Below, piece after piece: positions 1 through 6,942 of a stretch of 34,985 nucleotides of DNA. The DNA lies in contig JAHHIJ010000050.1 in the NCBI GenBank assembly GCA_019358985.1, positions 1-34,985 of the forward strand, read 5' to 3'. The stretch's first letter is position 1. Every line of letters starts with the position of its first letter. This DNA comes from Tolypothrix brevis GSE-NOS-MK-07-07A (GTDB taxonomy: Bacteria > Cyanobacteriota > Cyanobacteriia > Cyanobacteriales > Nostocaceae). The translations under genes and the position numbers were made by a program. A model generated the notes under the pieces. The model did not search any database. It was not told the DNA's origin and was given only the letters and a program-made list of their open reading frames with translations.

Positions 1-123
1 CTAGATCATCAAGACAACATAGGTATTATCCGTCTTTCAATACCCCTGTCAATTAGCGATCGCCCGAAAATTTCCCTGTTTTCACTCACTTCACCTTTTG
101 ACAACTTTGTCAATGCGTAAGTC
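1..123. other. Gene-free edge with repeat end
   Basis: No gene is visible here. Positions 114-125 read TGCGTAAGTCCT, the same terminal sequence that closes the short element at 674-792, so a copy of that element family appears to end here. A short inverted repeat (TTGACAA/TTGTCAA) lies just inside it at about 98-113. One HIP1 octamer sits near 56-63. The other end of the element may lie beyond the window or be lost. Confidence 0.4.
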
Positions 124-204
124 CTAACTTTGAGCAACTGCCACCAAAGGTGTTGCTGCCAGAGATAGACTTAAAAATAAAGCAACAAATTTTAAACACC
201 GCAT
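124..204 (-). pseudogene. Secreted-protein gene remnant (signal peptide only)
   Basis: An ATG at 204 opens a 26-codon frame that looks like a complete export signal: a short basic start (MRCLKF), a hydrophobic core rich in L, A and V, and an Ala-Val-Ala-Gln cleavage-like end. It stops immediately afterwards. The TAG stop at 124-126 lies in the outer edge of the repeat that reads TTAGGACTTACGCA on this strand. I see this as the 5' end of a gene for an exported protein, cut by a short mobile palindromic element. No continuation of the mature protein is visible between the repeat and the window edge. It could instead be a genuine tiny membrane peptide, but the coincidence of stop and repeat edge favours a remnant. 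Confidence 0.5.
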
Positions 205-499
205 ATCTCTTATAAAAATGGGGAGCGGGGAATGGAAAGACCTCATAACCGCGACTTTTTAACGTACTAACGGCTACCCTTCGGGAAAGCTTCGCTAACA
301 GCCGTTAAAATCCTCAGGGACGAGCAGTGAAATCCTCAGGGACGAGCGGTAAACCGCTCACTACGAAGGAGTATTTTACATTTAATTTCGCCCACTTACT
401 TAAAAGGCAATCATTTAGACGAATATGCTGAAAAATAGTTCTTTATGACAATACATATTCTACAAATATAAGTAGCCAAGATGAACTGCGTACAGCATA

Positions 500-672
500 G
501 TTTATTAGACATAGGTGTGAAAAATAATGTAGAGACGTAGCACTGCTACGTCTAATCAAGGGTTTCGGTTAACGCATAATTAAATTCCGTCGATGTTTAT
601 TAGACATAGGTGTGGAAAATAATGTAGAGACGTAGCACTGCTACGTCTAATCAAGGGTTTCGGTTAACACAT
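500..672. repeat. Two tandem 95-bp repeat units with hairpin core
   Basis: Two near-identical units start at about 500 and 595 (GTTTATTAGACATAGGTGTG). Each carries the palindrome AGACGTAGCACTGCTACGTCT, followed by a segment containing TCAAGGGTTTCGGTTAAC. A third, diverged relative follows at about 815-900. The wider stretch 205-904 contains no gene. It also holds a GAGCGGTAAACCGCTC palindrome near 345-360 and short CCTCAGGGACGAGC direct repeats near 312-345. Confidence 0.75.
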
Positions 673-673
673 A

Positions 674-792
674 CAGGACTTACGCATTTTAACGAGAAAC
701 TGTCATAGTGAAGTGTAGTGTTAGCGAAACGAAGTATCTCGGAGATTCTTCGTTTCGCTCAGTATGACATTTTCGACTTTGCGTAAGTCCTA
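674..792. mobile_element. MITE-like element with AGGACTTACGCA inverted ends
   Basis: The element begins CAGGACTTACGCA and ends TGCGTAAGTCCTA, giving 12-bp perfect terminal inverted repeats at 675-686 and 780-791. Inside, TGTCATA pairs with TATGACA and AGCGAAACGAAG pairs with CTTCGTTTCGCT, so the whole unit can fold into one long hairpin. It encodes nothing. Related ends occur at 114-125, 24281-24372 and around the toxin-antitoxin module (33459 and 34129). This suggests a family mobilised in trans. Confidence 0.65.
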
Positions 793-835
793 ACATAATT
801 AAATTCGGTCGATGTTTATTAGACATCACGGAAAA

Positions 836-860
836 AGAGACGTAGCACTGCTACGTCTCT
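836..860. repeat. AGAGACGTAGCACTGCTACG palindrome, copy 3
   Basis: A near-perfect 25-bp palindrome (AGAGACGTAGC/GCTACGTCTCT) lies just downstream of the DUF4114 gene, which ends at 905 on the minus strand. It is preceded by TAGACAT and followed by TTTAAATTTGGTCGATGT. The same flanking words recur near 16930-17010. It may act as a transcription terminator for the neighbouring gene; there is no long T run. Confidence 0.6.
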
Positions 861-904
861 ACAAGGGTTATAAATAACGTATATTTAAATTTGGTCGATG
901 TCTA

Positions 905-1726
905 TTACCGAACAGCTTGACTACGACGAGTTTTCATTAAGCCTAATAGTGCGATCGCAAACATTGCCGCAACTACAGAAGGTTCTGGTATTTTAGCTGC
1001 TCCACGAGCATTGGCTTTACCAATATCAACTGCAAACACTGCATCGTTATAATCTTTGTCACCACCACCCGATAAATCCTCGAAACCTAGCACCACATAG
1101 TCTTTATAGTAATAAGCGATAACGTGTTGCAAACCATCTGGATTAAGAGCTTGATTTAAACCAAAGACACTTTTAACTCCATTTTCATAGACACCACCGT
1201 TAATGTCGTTAGGAACTAACTGAAAATCCAATTTTGTTCCAGCTTGAAATAAGCCAAGATTCACCCCGTCACCGACATTCAATGGTCTATTGGGTGCAAC
1301 TGTGCCTGGTAGCGCGTCGTTCGGATTTGGGCAAAACTTACTAAAATTAGTGAAGCCACTATCGCCAGTATTACAAGAGCTATCGCCGAAAATTTTGCCT
1401 GTCTGAACTTGAGAGCCGGTAGTCGCTGTGAAATCCAAGCGATCGCGATAATCTCCAGCCGTTTCCCCGATAAAGTATACTTTGGGATCATAGTCAAACT
1501 TTAACGTTAGGTCAGATAGATCAATCTGTTTTGCCTGAATCGTCTCAGGGGACAAATAGCGACGTTCTTCACCAACAAAAGCTCTAAAGTCTTGCAGAAT
1601 ATTTTGGAAATTAGCAGGAGCTTCATCTCGACTTTTGATCTCAAAAGCGCTTGCAGGTGCAGCGATTGAGAATAAGCCAGTTCCTAAAGCGGCAGCGAGT
1701 AAACTACGAAAAATTTTCTTTTTCAT
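905..1726 (-). CDS. PEP-CTERM sorted DUF4114-domain exported protein
   Basis: This is a 273-residue exported protein. The N terminus is a classical signal peptide (MKKKIFRSLL, then a hydrophobic core ending PASA). The C terminus has a PEP-CTERM sorting tag: Ile-Pro-Glu-Pro, a hydrophobic helix, then an Arg-rich end. Before it is the acidic GFEDLSGGGDKDYNDAVFAV block, typical of DUF4114 domains. By analogy with the family it is processed by an exosortase system and anchored or released at the cell surface, possibly in exopolysaccharide; its ligand is unknown. I chose the ATG at 1726 because the signal peptide starts there; a GTG at 1747 would add seven unlikely residues. The stop codon lies at the edge of a dispersed repeat. 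No partner gene is adjacent. Confidence 0.85.
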   Translation of the reverse strand: MKKKIFRSLLAAALGTGLFSIAAPASAFEIKSRDEAPANFQNILQDFRAFVGEERRYLSPETIQAKQIDLSDLTLKFDYDPKVYFIGETAGDYRDRLDFTATTGSQVQTGKIFGDSSCNTGDSGFTNFSKFCPNPNDALPGTVAPNRPLNVGDGVNLGLFQAGTKLDFQLVPNDINGGVYENGVKSVFGLNQALNPDGLQHVIAYYYKDYVVLGFEDLSGGGDKDYNDAVFAVDIGKANARGAAKIPEPSVVAAMFAIALLGLMKTRRSQAVR

Positions 1727-1826
1727 AATTGTCTTTATTTCACTCACGTATCAATTTTGTTTGCTAAATAGGGGTTGCTGATTTCATGTATGACGCAGGA
1801 TTTTACATAATACCAAAATCCTTGAT

Positions 1827-1851
1827 TAGACGTAGCACTGCTACGTCTCTA
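1827..1851. repeat. TAGACGTAGCACTGCTACGTC palindrome copy
   Basis: Another copy of the dispersed palindrome lies between the DUF4114 gene start and the SpoIIM-like gene end, both on the minus strand. It is preceded by ATCCTTGATTAGACG and could terminate the SpoIIM-like transcript before the DUF4114 promoter. Confidence 0.6.
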
Positions 1852-1958
1852 CATCCAGATTCATACCTCAATTCAGCAACGCCAATATATCTATAGTTGA
1901 CACTCTGATTTTTTATGCATAGTCAAAGTAAATTTGGCTATTCTCCAAATATAAATGC

Positions 1959-2912
1959 TTACCCCTGTTTACGATTATAATACGCTACTAAAAGTACAAA
2001 CAAACTCATTCCCACGAGATATTTTAAGGGATTTGGTACGTTAGGGTTGGGAGAAAAAAAGCCTTCGATAGTACCAGCGATTATCAACATTGGGACAATG
2101 CCAAATACTAACTGTACTGCCAGAGAGCCGTAAAACTTGAGTGCGTCGCGACGGTTATATTTTCCGGGAAATAAAATTGCTCTAGCCAGTAAAAAACCTG
2201 CACCACCAGCAAAAAAGATAGCGGGTAATTCTAGGGAACCGTGGGGAAATACAAACGCCCAAAAGGGATAGGCAAGGTTATTTTGACTAACTAAAGTGGC
2301 AAGGGAACCAATTAATAAACCATTAAACCATAATAAGAATGTGGTGTAAATTCCCCCTGTCATCCCACCTGCGATCGCGCCAAAGGATACTGATAAGTTA
2401 TTAATGGTAATATTACTTGATGCTAAAGGTTCAATCCCAACTATTGACCCCATCCACAATTTATGCTCATCTCGCACCTGGGTAATTAAGCTTTCGGGGA
2501 CGAGAAGTGATATAAAGGTGGGATCTTGCCACGCATACCACCAACCAATTAATGCTCCCAGCAAAAATGTCGCAGTCGCAGCAGCGATGTATAAAAATGT
2601 TTGCTGCACCACTGCTGGTAATCCCCAACTATAAAATTCCACCACCGCTTGCCATTCTTGTCGTCTTGAACCTTGATAAATCTGCGTATAAGCGCGAGTT
2701 GTCAAAAAATGTAAACTTTGCGTCAAAGTATTGCCTACTTTTTGAGTTTGAGCGCGGGCTAAATCTGCTGCCACTGAACGGTATAAACTCGCTAATTCTC
2801 TAATTTCCGTTGCTTGGAGTGACTTGATTCCTTTTTTTTCTACTTGTGTTAATAAAGTATCTAAACGCTGCCAATTTGGTTCTCGTCGAGAAATCCAACG
2901 TTGAATATTCAT
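1959..2912 (-). CDS. SpoIIM-like (stage II sporulation protein M family) membrane protein
   Basis: This 317-residue integral membrane protein opens with a soluble helical segment (MNIQRWISRREPNW, then RELASLYRSVAADLARAQ). That opening is characteristic of the SpoIIM/DUF95 family in non-sporulating bacteria. About five hydrophobic segments follow, including the conserved stretch FVFPHGSLELPAIFFAGGAG. In sporulating firmicutes SpoIIM helps peptidoglycan remodelling at the septum. In cyanobacteria its role is not established, and these genes commonly sit beside RDD-family membrane proteins, as here. It is divergent from the membrane-protein/RDD pair at 2992-4643, with only 79 bp between starts, so the three genes probably share a control region. 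The ATG at 2912 gives the usual family length. Confidence 0.88.
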   Translation of the reverse strand: MNIQRWISRREPNWQRLDTLLTQVEKKGIKSLQATEIRELASLYRSVAADLARAQTQKVGNTLTQSLHFLTTRAYTQIYQGSRRQEWQAVVEFYSWGLPAVVQQTFLYIAAATATFLLGALIGWWYAWQDPTFISLLVPESLITQVRDEHKLWMGSIVGIEPLASSNITINNLSVSFGAIAGGMTGGIYTTFLLWFNGLLIGSLATLVSQNNLAYPFWAFVFPHGSLELPAIFFAGGAGFLLARAILFPGKYNRRDALKFYGSLAVQLVFGIVPMLIIAGTIEGFFSPNPNVPNPLKYLVGMSLFVLLVAYYNRKQG

Positions 2913-2931
2913 AAACTTTGGGAATACTTAA

Positions 2932-2957
2932 TTGAAGTTATCTTAAGATAGCTTCAA
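2932..2957. promoter_or_regulatory. 26-bp palindrome in divergent promoter region
   Basis: TTGAAGTTATCTT is followed by its inverse AAGATAGCTTCAA, a 26-bp perfectly centred palindrome with one mismatched pair. It lies 20 bp upstream of the SpoIIM-like start and 35 bp upstream of the divergent start at 2992. Its size and position suit an operator for a dimeric regulator controlling both units. No regulator gene is adjacent. Confidence 0.45.
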
Positions 2958-2991
2958 ATTGCAAATTTAATTTACAACAGAATTTAGCATT

Positions 2992-3840
2992 ATGTCTCTT
3001 AATTACGGTTCTCCCAGCCCAATACAACCACTTAGCCTCGGCAATGTCGTCAGTGCCGGACTGCGGTTATATCGTTCTCACCTCAAATCTTATCTTAAAT
3101 TAGCATTCAATGCTTATTTGTGGATATTTGTACCAATTTATGGTTGGGCAAAATGTGGAGCAATTTTAGCTTTAATATCTCGGTTAGCCTTTGGGGAATT
3201 GGTGGATCAACCCGAACCTGTTGAAGGTGGTCGCAGAATTGTCAATTCGCGCATGTGGCAGTTTTTTATTATGGGTTTGTTAATGTTTGGAATTGGCGTA
3301 GGTTTAATAATTCCCTTTTCTATTTTTATCGGGATTATTACCGCTATTTTTGTTGGCAGTTTCGCCGCAGGTGGAAGCATCAACCCAACTATAATATTGG
3401 CTGTTTCTTTGTTAACACTGATTTTGATACCAGTTTTCTTTATTGCTGTGCTTTGGGTACAAGCTCGCTTTTTTGTTGTGGAACTTCCCCTTGCTATTGA
3501 AGACAATGTTGATGGAATATCTACAATTGGTCGCAGTTGGGAATTAACAAAAGGACATGCTTGGCGAATTGTAGCAATTTTATTTGTGGGTTATTTAATT
3601 ACGATACCGATACAAATTCCCTTTGCTGTTCTTAGCACTATTATTCAGTTAGCTTTAGTATCTTTATCTCAAGAAAATCGTAACCTCATTTTTCTTCCGC
3701 AACTGGTGAATCTAATTATGAATTTAATAAGTGCTGCGTTGGTTGTACCTTTTTGGCAGTCCATCAAAGCAGTAGTTTATTATGACTTGCGGAGTCGTCG
3801 GGAAGGAATGGGATTGAAGTTACGAGACCGGGAAATTTAA
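2992..3840 (+). CDS. Multi-pass membrane protein of unknown function
   Basis: This is a 282-residue integral membrane protein with about six hydrophobic segments, at roughly residues 40-65, 88-110, 112-130, 138-160, 195-225 and 240-262. A conserved-looking block, SIKAVVYYDLRSRREGMGLKLRDREI, ends the protein. ARFFVVELPLAIEDNVDGISTIGRSWELTKGHAWRI in the middle resembles the 'permanent resident' linker seen in bacterial DUF975 or glycerophosphodiester-phosphodiesterase membrane-domain proteins. I do not recognise a specific function. It lies 20 bp upstream of the RDD gene on the same strand, so the two are almost certainly co-transcribed, and it is divergent from the SpoIIM-like gene. The three probably form one envelope-related locus. 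Confidence 0.8.
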   Translation: MSLNYGSPSPIQPLSLGNVVSAGLRLYRSHLKSYLKLAFNAYLWIFVPIYGWAKCGAILALISRLAFGELVDQPEPVEGGRRIVNSRMWQFFIMGLLMFGIGVGLIIPFSIFIGIITAIFVGSFAAGGSINPTIILAVSLLTLILIPVFFIAVLWVQARFFVVELPLAIEDNVDGISTIGRSWELTKGHAWRIVAILFVGYLITIPIQIPFAVLSTIIQLALVSLSQENRNLIFLPQLVNLIMNLISAALVVPFWQSIKAVVYYDLRSRREGMGLKLRDREI

Positions 3841-3860
3841 ACTTAAGTAAAAAAACTGCT

Positions 3861-4643
3861 ATGCACTTATTCAACAGAATTAAATTTCGCACACCCGAAA
3901 GTGTAGAACTAGAATTTACTCTTGCCGGCATCGGTAATCGCGCTTGGGCATTGTTAATTGATTATCTCGTTTTGACTGCGATAATGACGGTATTTATTGC
4001 TGTCTGGGTGACTCTTGCTGTGCAGTTAGGGTATTTGTGGACAGGGATTTTTGGCAATCAGGTGAATTTGTGGTTAATAGCGATCGCATTCATCGCCAGC
4101 TTTGCTATTTACTCAGGTTACTTTGTCTTCTTTGAAACTTTATGGCAAGGTCAAACTCCCGGCAAACGCTTTGCGAAAATTCGCGTTGTTCGAGATGATG
4201 GTACACCTGTTGGTTTGCAACAAACAACATTACGCGCTTTGCTTAGACCGATTGATGAATTTTTCTATCTTGGCACTTTATTTATTATCTTTAATAATAG
4301 AGAAAAGCGCATAGGTGATTTAGCTGCTGGTACAATTGTTATTCAAGTTCAAAGACCTCTTGCATCAACAACTTTAACAATTTCTGAACAGGCAAAGCCG
4401 ATATATGAGCATTTGCTGCAAGTTACCGATTTATCAGCATTATTGCCTGATGATTTTGCTGTTATTCGGGAATATTTACTTAGACGCGGTGTCATGTCAA
4501 CAAAAGCAAGAATGAATCTGGCTTTACAATTGACTAAGCAGGTTCAAGACATTATCGATTTACAAAAGTTACCAGAAAACGTTGTCCCCGATGTCTTTTT
4601 GGAAGCTGTTTATTTGGCTTATAAAGCAATAGAGTTTAGTTAA
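3861..4643 (+). CDS. RDD family membrane protein
   Basis: This is a 260-residue protein. The RDD domain occupies about residues 18-165: AWALLIDYLVLTAIM (first helix with the conserved Asp), a second helix near 73-95, then GQTPGKRFAKIRVVRDDGTP and the third hydrophobic segment with ALLRPIDEF. It is followed by REKRIGDLAAGTIVI, also typical of the family. The C-terminal ~90 residues are soluble and helical. RDD proteins are integral membrane proteins of mostly unknown role, some linked to ion transport. It follows the membrane protein at 2992 by 20 bp and is probably its operon partner. The pairing with a SpoIIM-like gene recurs in many bacteria. Confidence 0.88.
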   Translation: MHLFNRIKFRTPESVELEFTLAGIGNRAWALLIDYLVLTAIMTVFIAVWVTLAVQLGYLWTGIFGNQVNLWLIAIAFIASFAIYSGYFVFFETLWQGQTPGKRFAKIRVVRDDGTPVGLQQTTLRALLRPIDEFFYLGTLFIIFNNREKRIGDLAAGTIVIQVQRPLASTTLTISEQAKPIYEHLLQVTDLSALLPDDFAVIREYLLRRGVMSTKARMNLALQLTKQVQDIIDLQKLPENVVPDVFLEAVYLAYKAIEFS

Positions 4644-4728
4644 GGATTTTTGATATGGTTCCCAACACGACGGGAGCGGTTCCAATACGGTTCGGATAAG
4701 ATTTTTTGATGAAAATTATAGATCACAA

Positions 4729-4795
4729 AGACGCAAGGGAATCGCCGTCTCTACAAAAGACTTATTATTGTAAAGACGGCGATTCCCTTGCGTCT
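4729..4795. repeat. 28-bp-stem hairpin
   Basis: Positions 4729-4756 pair with 4768-4795 (28 bp, one mismatch) around an 11-base loop. The arms start AGACGCAAGGGAATCGCC. The core AGACGGCGATTCCC belongs to the same GTAGAGACG-type palindrome superfamily seen throughout the window. It could terminate the RDD operon ending at 4643, though there is no clean T run. It abuts the 21-bp array. Confidence 0.7.
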
Positions 4796-4806
4796 CTTGC
4801 CTTAAC

Positions 4807-5112
4807 TTCAAAACGATGTTTGGGTACTTCAAAACGATGTTTGGGTACTTCAAAACGATATTTAGGTACTTCAAAACGATATTTAGGTACTTCAAAACGA
4901 TATTTAGGTACTTCAAAACGATATTTAGGTACTTCAAAACGATATTTGGGTACTTCAAAACGATATTGAGGTACTTCAAAACGATATTGAGGTACTTCAA
5001 CACGATGTTTGGGTACTTCAAAACGATATTTGGGTACTTCAAAACGATATTGAGGTACTTCAAAACGATATTGAGGTACTTCAAAACGATATTGAGGTAC
5101 TTCAAAACGATA
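4807..5112. repeat. 21-bp minisatellite, 14 full units plus partial
   Basis: The unit TTCAAAACGATATTTAGGTAC (variants GTTTGGG, ATTGAGG) repeats with an exact 21-bp period from 4807 to 5100, and a 15th core begins at 5101. There are no indels; variation is confined to about four positions plus one CAACACG variant. Because 21 is a multiple of three, several reading frames stay open on both strands, but no credible start or ribosome site is present. I treat it as non-coding. An AAAA tract recurs every 21 bp, about two helical turns. Confidence 0.9.
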
Positions 5113-5160
5113 TAAGAAGAGGGAAAGATTTTAGCGTAAGTGATTACGCAAAATTATTTA

Positions 5161-5247
5161 TGTCATTGCGAGCGAAATGAAATGTAGCAAAGCAATCTCC
5201 AAACCCTTGCGATTGCTTCATTCCGCTTCGCTCCATTCGCAATGACA
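5161..5247. mobile_element. 87-bp MITE-like palindrome TGTCATTGCGA...CGCAATGACA
   Basis: The ends TGTCATTGCG and CGCAATGACA are perfect inverted repeats, and the interior contains AAGCAATC/GATTGCTT. It forms a long hairpin and encodes nothing. A second copy of identical length lies at 33170-33256. Elements with these ends are widespread in cyanobacterial genomes. Confidence 0.75.
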
Positions 5248-5314
5248 AATATATATTTAATTTTGCACAACTACTTAGCTAAAAGTGAGGGTGAGGTTTT
5301 GCAGGATGTGTGTT

Positions 5315-5428
5315 ATACCATTTCTGTGTGAAGCTGCGCCTAATTTAGCCCACGCAGGTGTTCCTTGTACGTGTAGCCGCGAGTTTACTCGTCGGGTTAT
5401 TAAGCGCAGCCTCATAAAGAATTGGTAT
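5315..5428. mobile_element. MITE-like element upstream of aminotransferase
   Basis: Imperfect terminal inverted repeats run ATACCATTTCTGTGTGAAGC at the left and, inverted, CTCATAAAGAATTGGTAT at the right. The interior holds GCCCACGCAGGTG and GTAGCCGCGAGTTTACTCGTC, a nested hairpin. A related, partly lost copy lies at 6748-6830 on the other side of the aminotransferase in the same orientation. An open frame across it is a by-product of the repeat. Confidence 0.55.
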
Positions 5429-5528
5429 TACAGGGTAGTCCCCATAAAGAAGGAATTATTAAGAGAAAAATCTCGCTCCCGATTGTGGGATAATCTTAAA
5501 TAGGTGAAAATGTGCCGAAAGAAGTAAG

Positions 5529-6695
5529 ATGAAGCTGGCAGCAAGAGTAAGTCAAGTATCCCCTTCGTTAACCTTAGCGATCGCAGCCAAGGCTAAGGCA
5601 ATGAAGGCTGAAGGTATCGATGTTTGTAGTTTTAGCGCTGGAGAACCGGATTTTGACACCCCGGCTCACATCAAAGCCGCAGCGGTAAAGGCTTTAGATG
5701 AAAACAAAACCAAGTATGGTGCAGCGTCTGGTGAACCAAAGTTAAGAGAAGCGATCGCTCACAAGTTAAAAACAGACAATCATCTCGATTACAAAGCAGA
5801 AAATGTCATCGTCTGCAATGGCGGTAAGCATTCTCTCTACAACTTAATTGTCGCACTAATCGACCCAGGCGATGAAGTAATTATCCCCGCTCCCTACTGG
5901 CTAAGTTATCCAGAAATGGTAATTTTGTCGGGTGGTGTTCCGGTGATTGTACCTACAGATGCTTCCACAGGTTATAAAATTACACCCGCAAAACTGCGAG
6001 AAGCAATCACACCGAAAACAAAGCTATTTGTCCTCAATTCCCCCTCAAATCCTACCGGGATGGTATATACCCCGGAAGAAATTAAAGCTATAGCAGAGAT
6101 TATAGTTGAAAAAGATATACTTGTTGTCTCCGACGAGATTTATGAGAAAATACTCTACGACGGTGCAGAACATTTGTGCATCGGTTCTCTAGGAAAAGAG
6201 ATTTTCGATCGCACTATTGTCAGTAACGGCTTTGCGAAAGCTTACTCAATGACCGGATGGCGCATTGGTTATCTAGCTGGACCAATCGAAATCATTAAAG
6301 CGACAATCACGATCCAAAGTCATAGTACATCAAATGTGTGTAGCTTTGCTCAATATGGCGCGATCGCAGCATTAGAATCGAATCAAGACTGTGTAGAAGA
6401 AATGCGTCAAGCTTTTGCCAAACGTCGGCAAGTCATGCTTGATAGACTTAACGCTATTCCCGGTTTAACTTGTGAAAAGCCAGATGGTGCATTTTACATG
6501 TTTCCCGACATCAGCAAACTCGGTATCAAATCCCTAGAATTTTGTGACGCTTTGCTAGAAAAAGAGCAAGTCGCAGTCATTCCCGGAGTCGCTTTTGGTG
6601 CCGATAACAATATTCGTCTTTCTTACGCTACCGATATGGCAACAATAGAGAAAGGAATGGATAGATTAGAGAAATTTGTGCGATCGTGTGTTTAG
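5529..6695 (+). CDS. aspC: Class I/II aminotransferase (aspartate/prephenate type)
   Basis: This 388-residue PLP enzyme matches the class I, subgroup Ib aspartate aminotransferases in length and motifs. Visible features are the N-terminal [18 protein letters not shown] with N174, SDEIYE with D202 and Y205 (cofactor contacts), the Schiff-base lysine K237 in [14 protein letters not shown], and R363 in NIRLSYA, which binds the substrate alpha-carboxylate. It transfers amino groups between glutamate and oxaloacetate. Some subgroup Ib enzymes also convert prephenate to arogenate, which would connect it with TyrA at 31275; that is inference. The ATG at 5529 follows GAAAGAAGTAAG. It is monocistronic and flanked by two copies of a mobile palindromic element. 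Confidence 0.93.
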   Translation: MKLAARVSQVSPSLTLAIAAKAKAMKAEGIDVCSFSAGEPDFDTPAHIKAAAVKALDENKTKYGAASGEPKLREAIAHKLKTDNHLDYKAENVIVCNGGKHSLYNLIVALIDPGDEVIIPAPYWLSYPEMVILSGGVPVIVPTDASTGYKITPAKLREAITPKTKLFVLNSPSNPTGMVYTPEEIKAIAEIIVEKDILVVSDEIYEKILYDGAEHLCIGSLGKEIFDRTIVSNGFAKAYSMTGWRIGYLAGPIEIIKATITIQSHSTSNVCSFAQYGAIAALESNQDCVEEMRQAFAKRRQVMLDRLNAIPGLTCEKPDGAFYMFPDISKLGIKSLEFCDALLEKEQVAVIPGVAFGADNNIRLSYATDMATIEKGMDRLEKFVRSCV

Positions 6696-6747
6696 TCAAG
6701 AGTCAATAGTCAAGAGTCAAAGTTTCGTGTTCCAAACTTTGAACTTT

Positions 6748-6830
6748 ACACCATTTCTTTATAAGCATACGCCTAATTAGCCCACGCAGGTGGGCTTTGT
6801 TCCTATAGCCGCGATTTTAATCGTCAGGGC
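6748..6830. repeat. Partial copy of the 5315-5428 element
   Basis: ACACCATTTCTTTATAAGC, GCCCACGCAGGTG and ATAGCCGCGA repeat, in order, the left and middle of the element at 5315-5428. The right inverted end is not recognisable. It lies in the aminotransferase-histidine kinase gap. Confidence 0.5.
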
Positions 6831-6942
6831 TTTGACAAATGCTCGACAACGCGCTCTGCAACAAGCTTGGCAATATTGGATAATTAATAGGCAAATAGCT
6901 CCTCTTATAGTTTAATCAAAGAGCCTAAAGCACACGCAGCAT

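Noticed and set aside
4716-5105. Long open frames through the 21-bp array (both strands)
   Set aside because: Openness follows from the repeat length being a multiple of three. The product would be a pure heptapeptide repeat, with only a TTG start on the minus strand and no ribosome site.
4807-5112. CRISPR array
   Set aside because: The units are contiguous, with no spacers of unique sequence, and no cas gene is present. The same holds for 32160-32474.
5285-5503. 72-codon frame upstream of the aminotransferase
   Set aside because: It runs across a MITE-like element, has no family features, and no credible ribosome site.
6832-6915. TTG-start 27-codon frame (LTNARQRALQQAWQYW...)
   Set aside because: The composition looks protein-like, but it is short, starts next to a truncated repeat, and has no ribosome site. 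It may be a remnant C terminus, but nothing supports a family.
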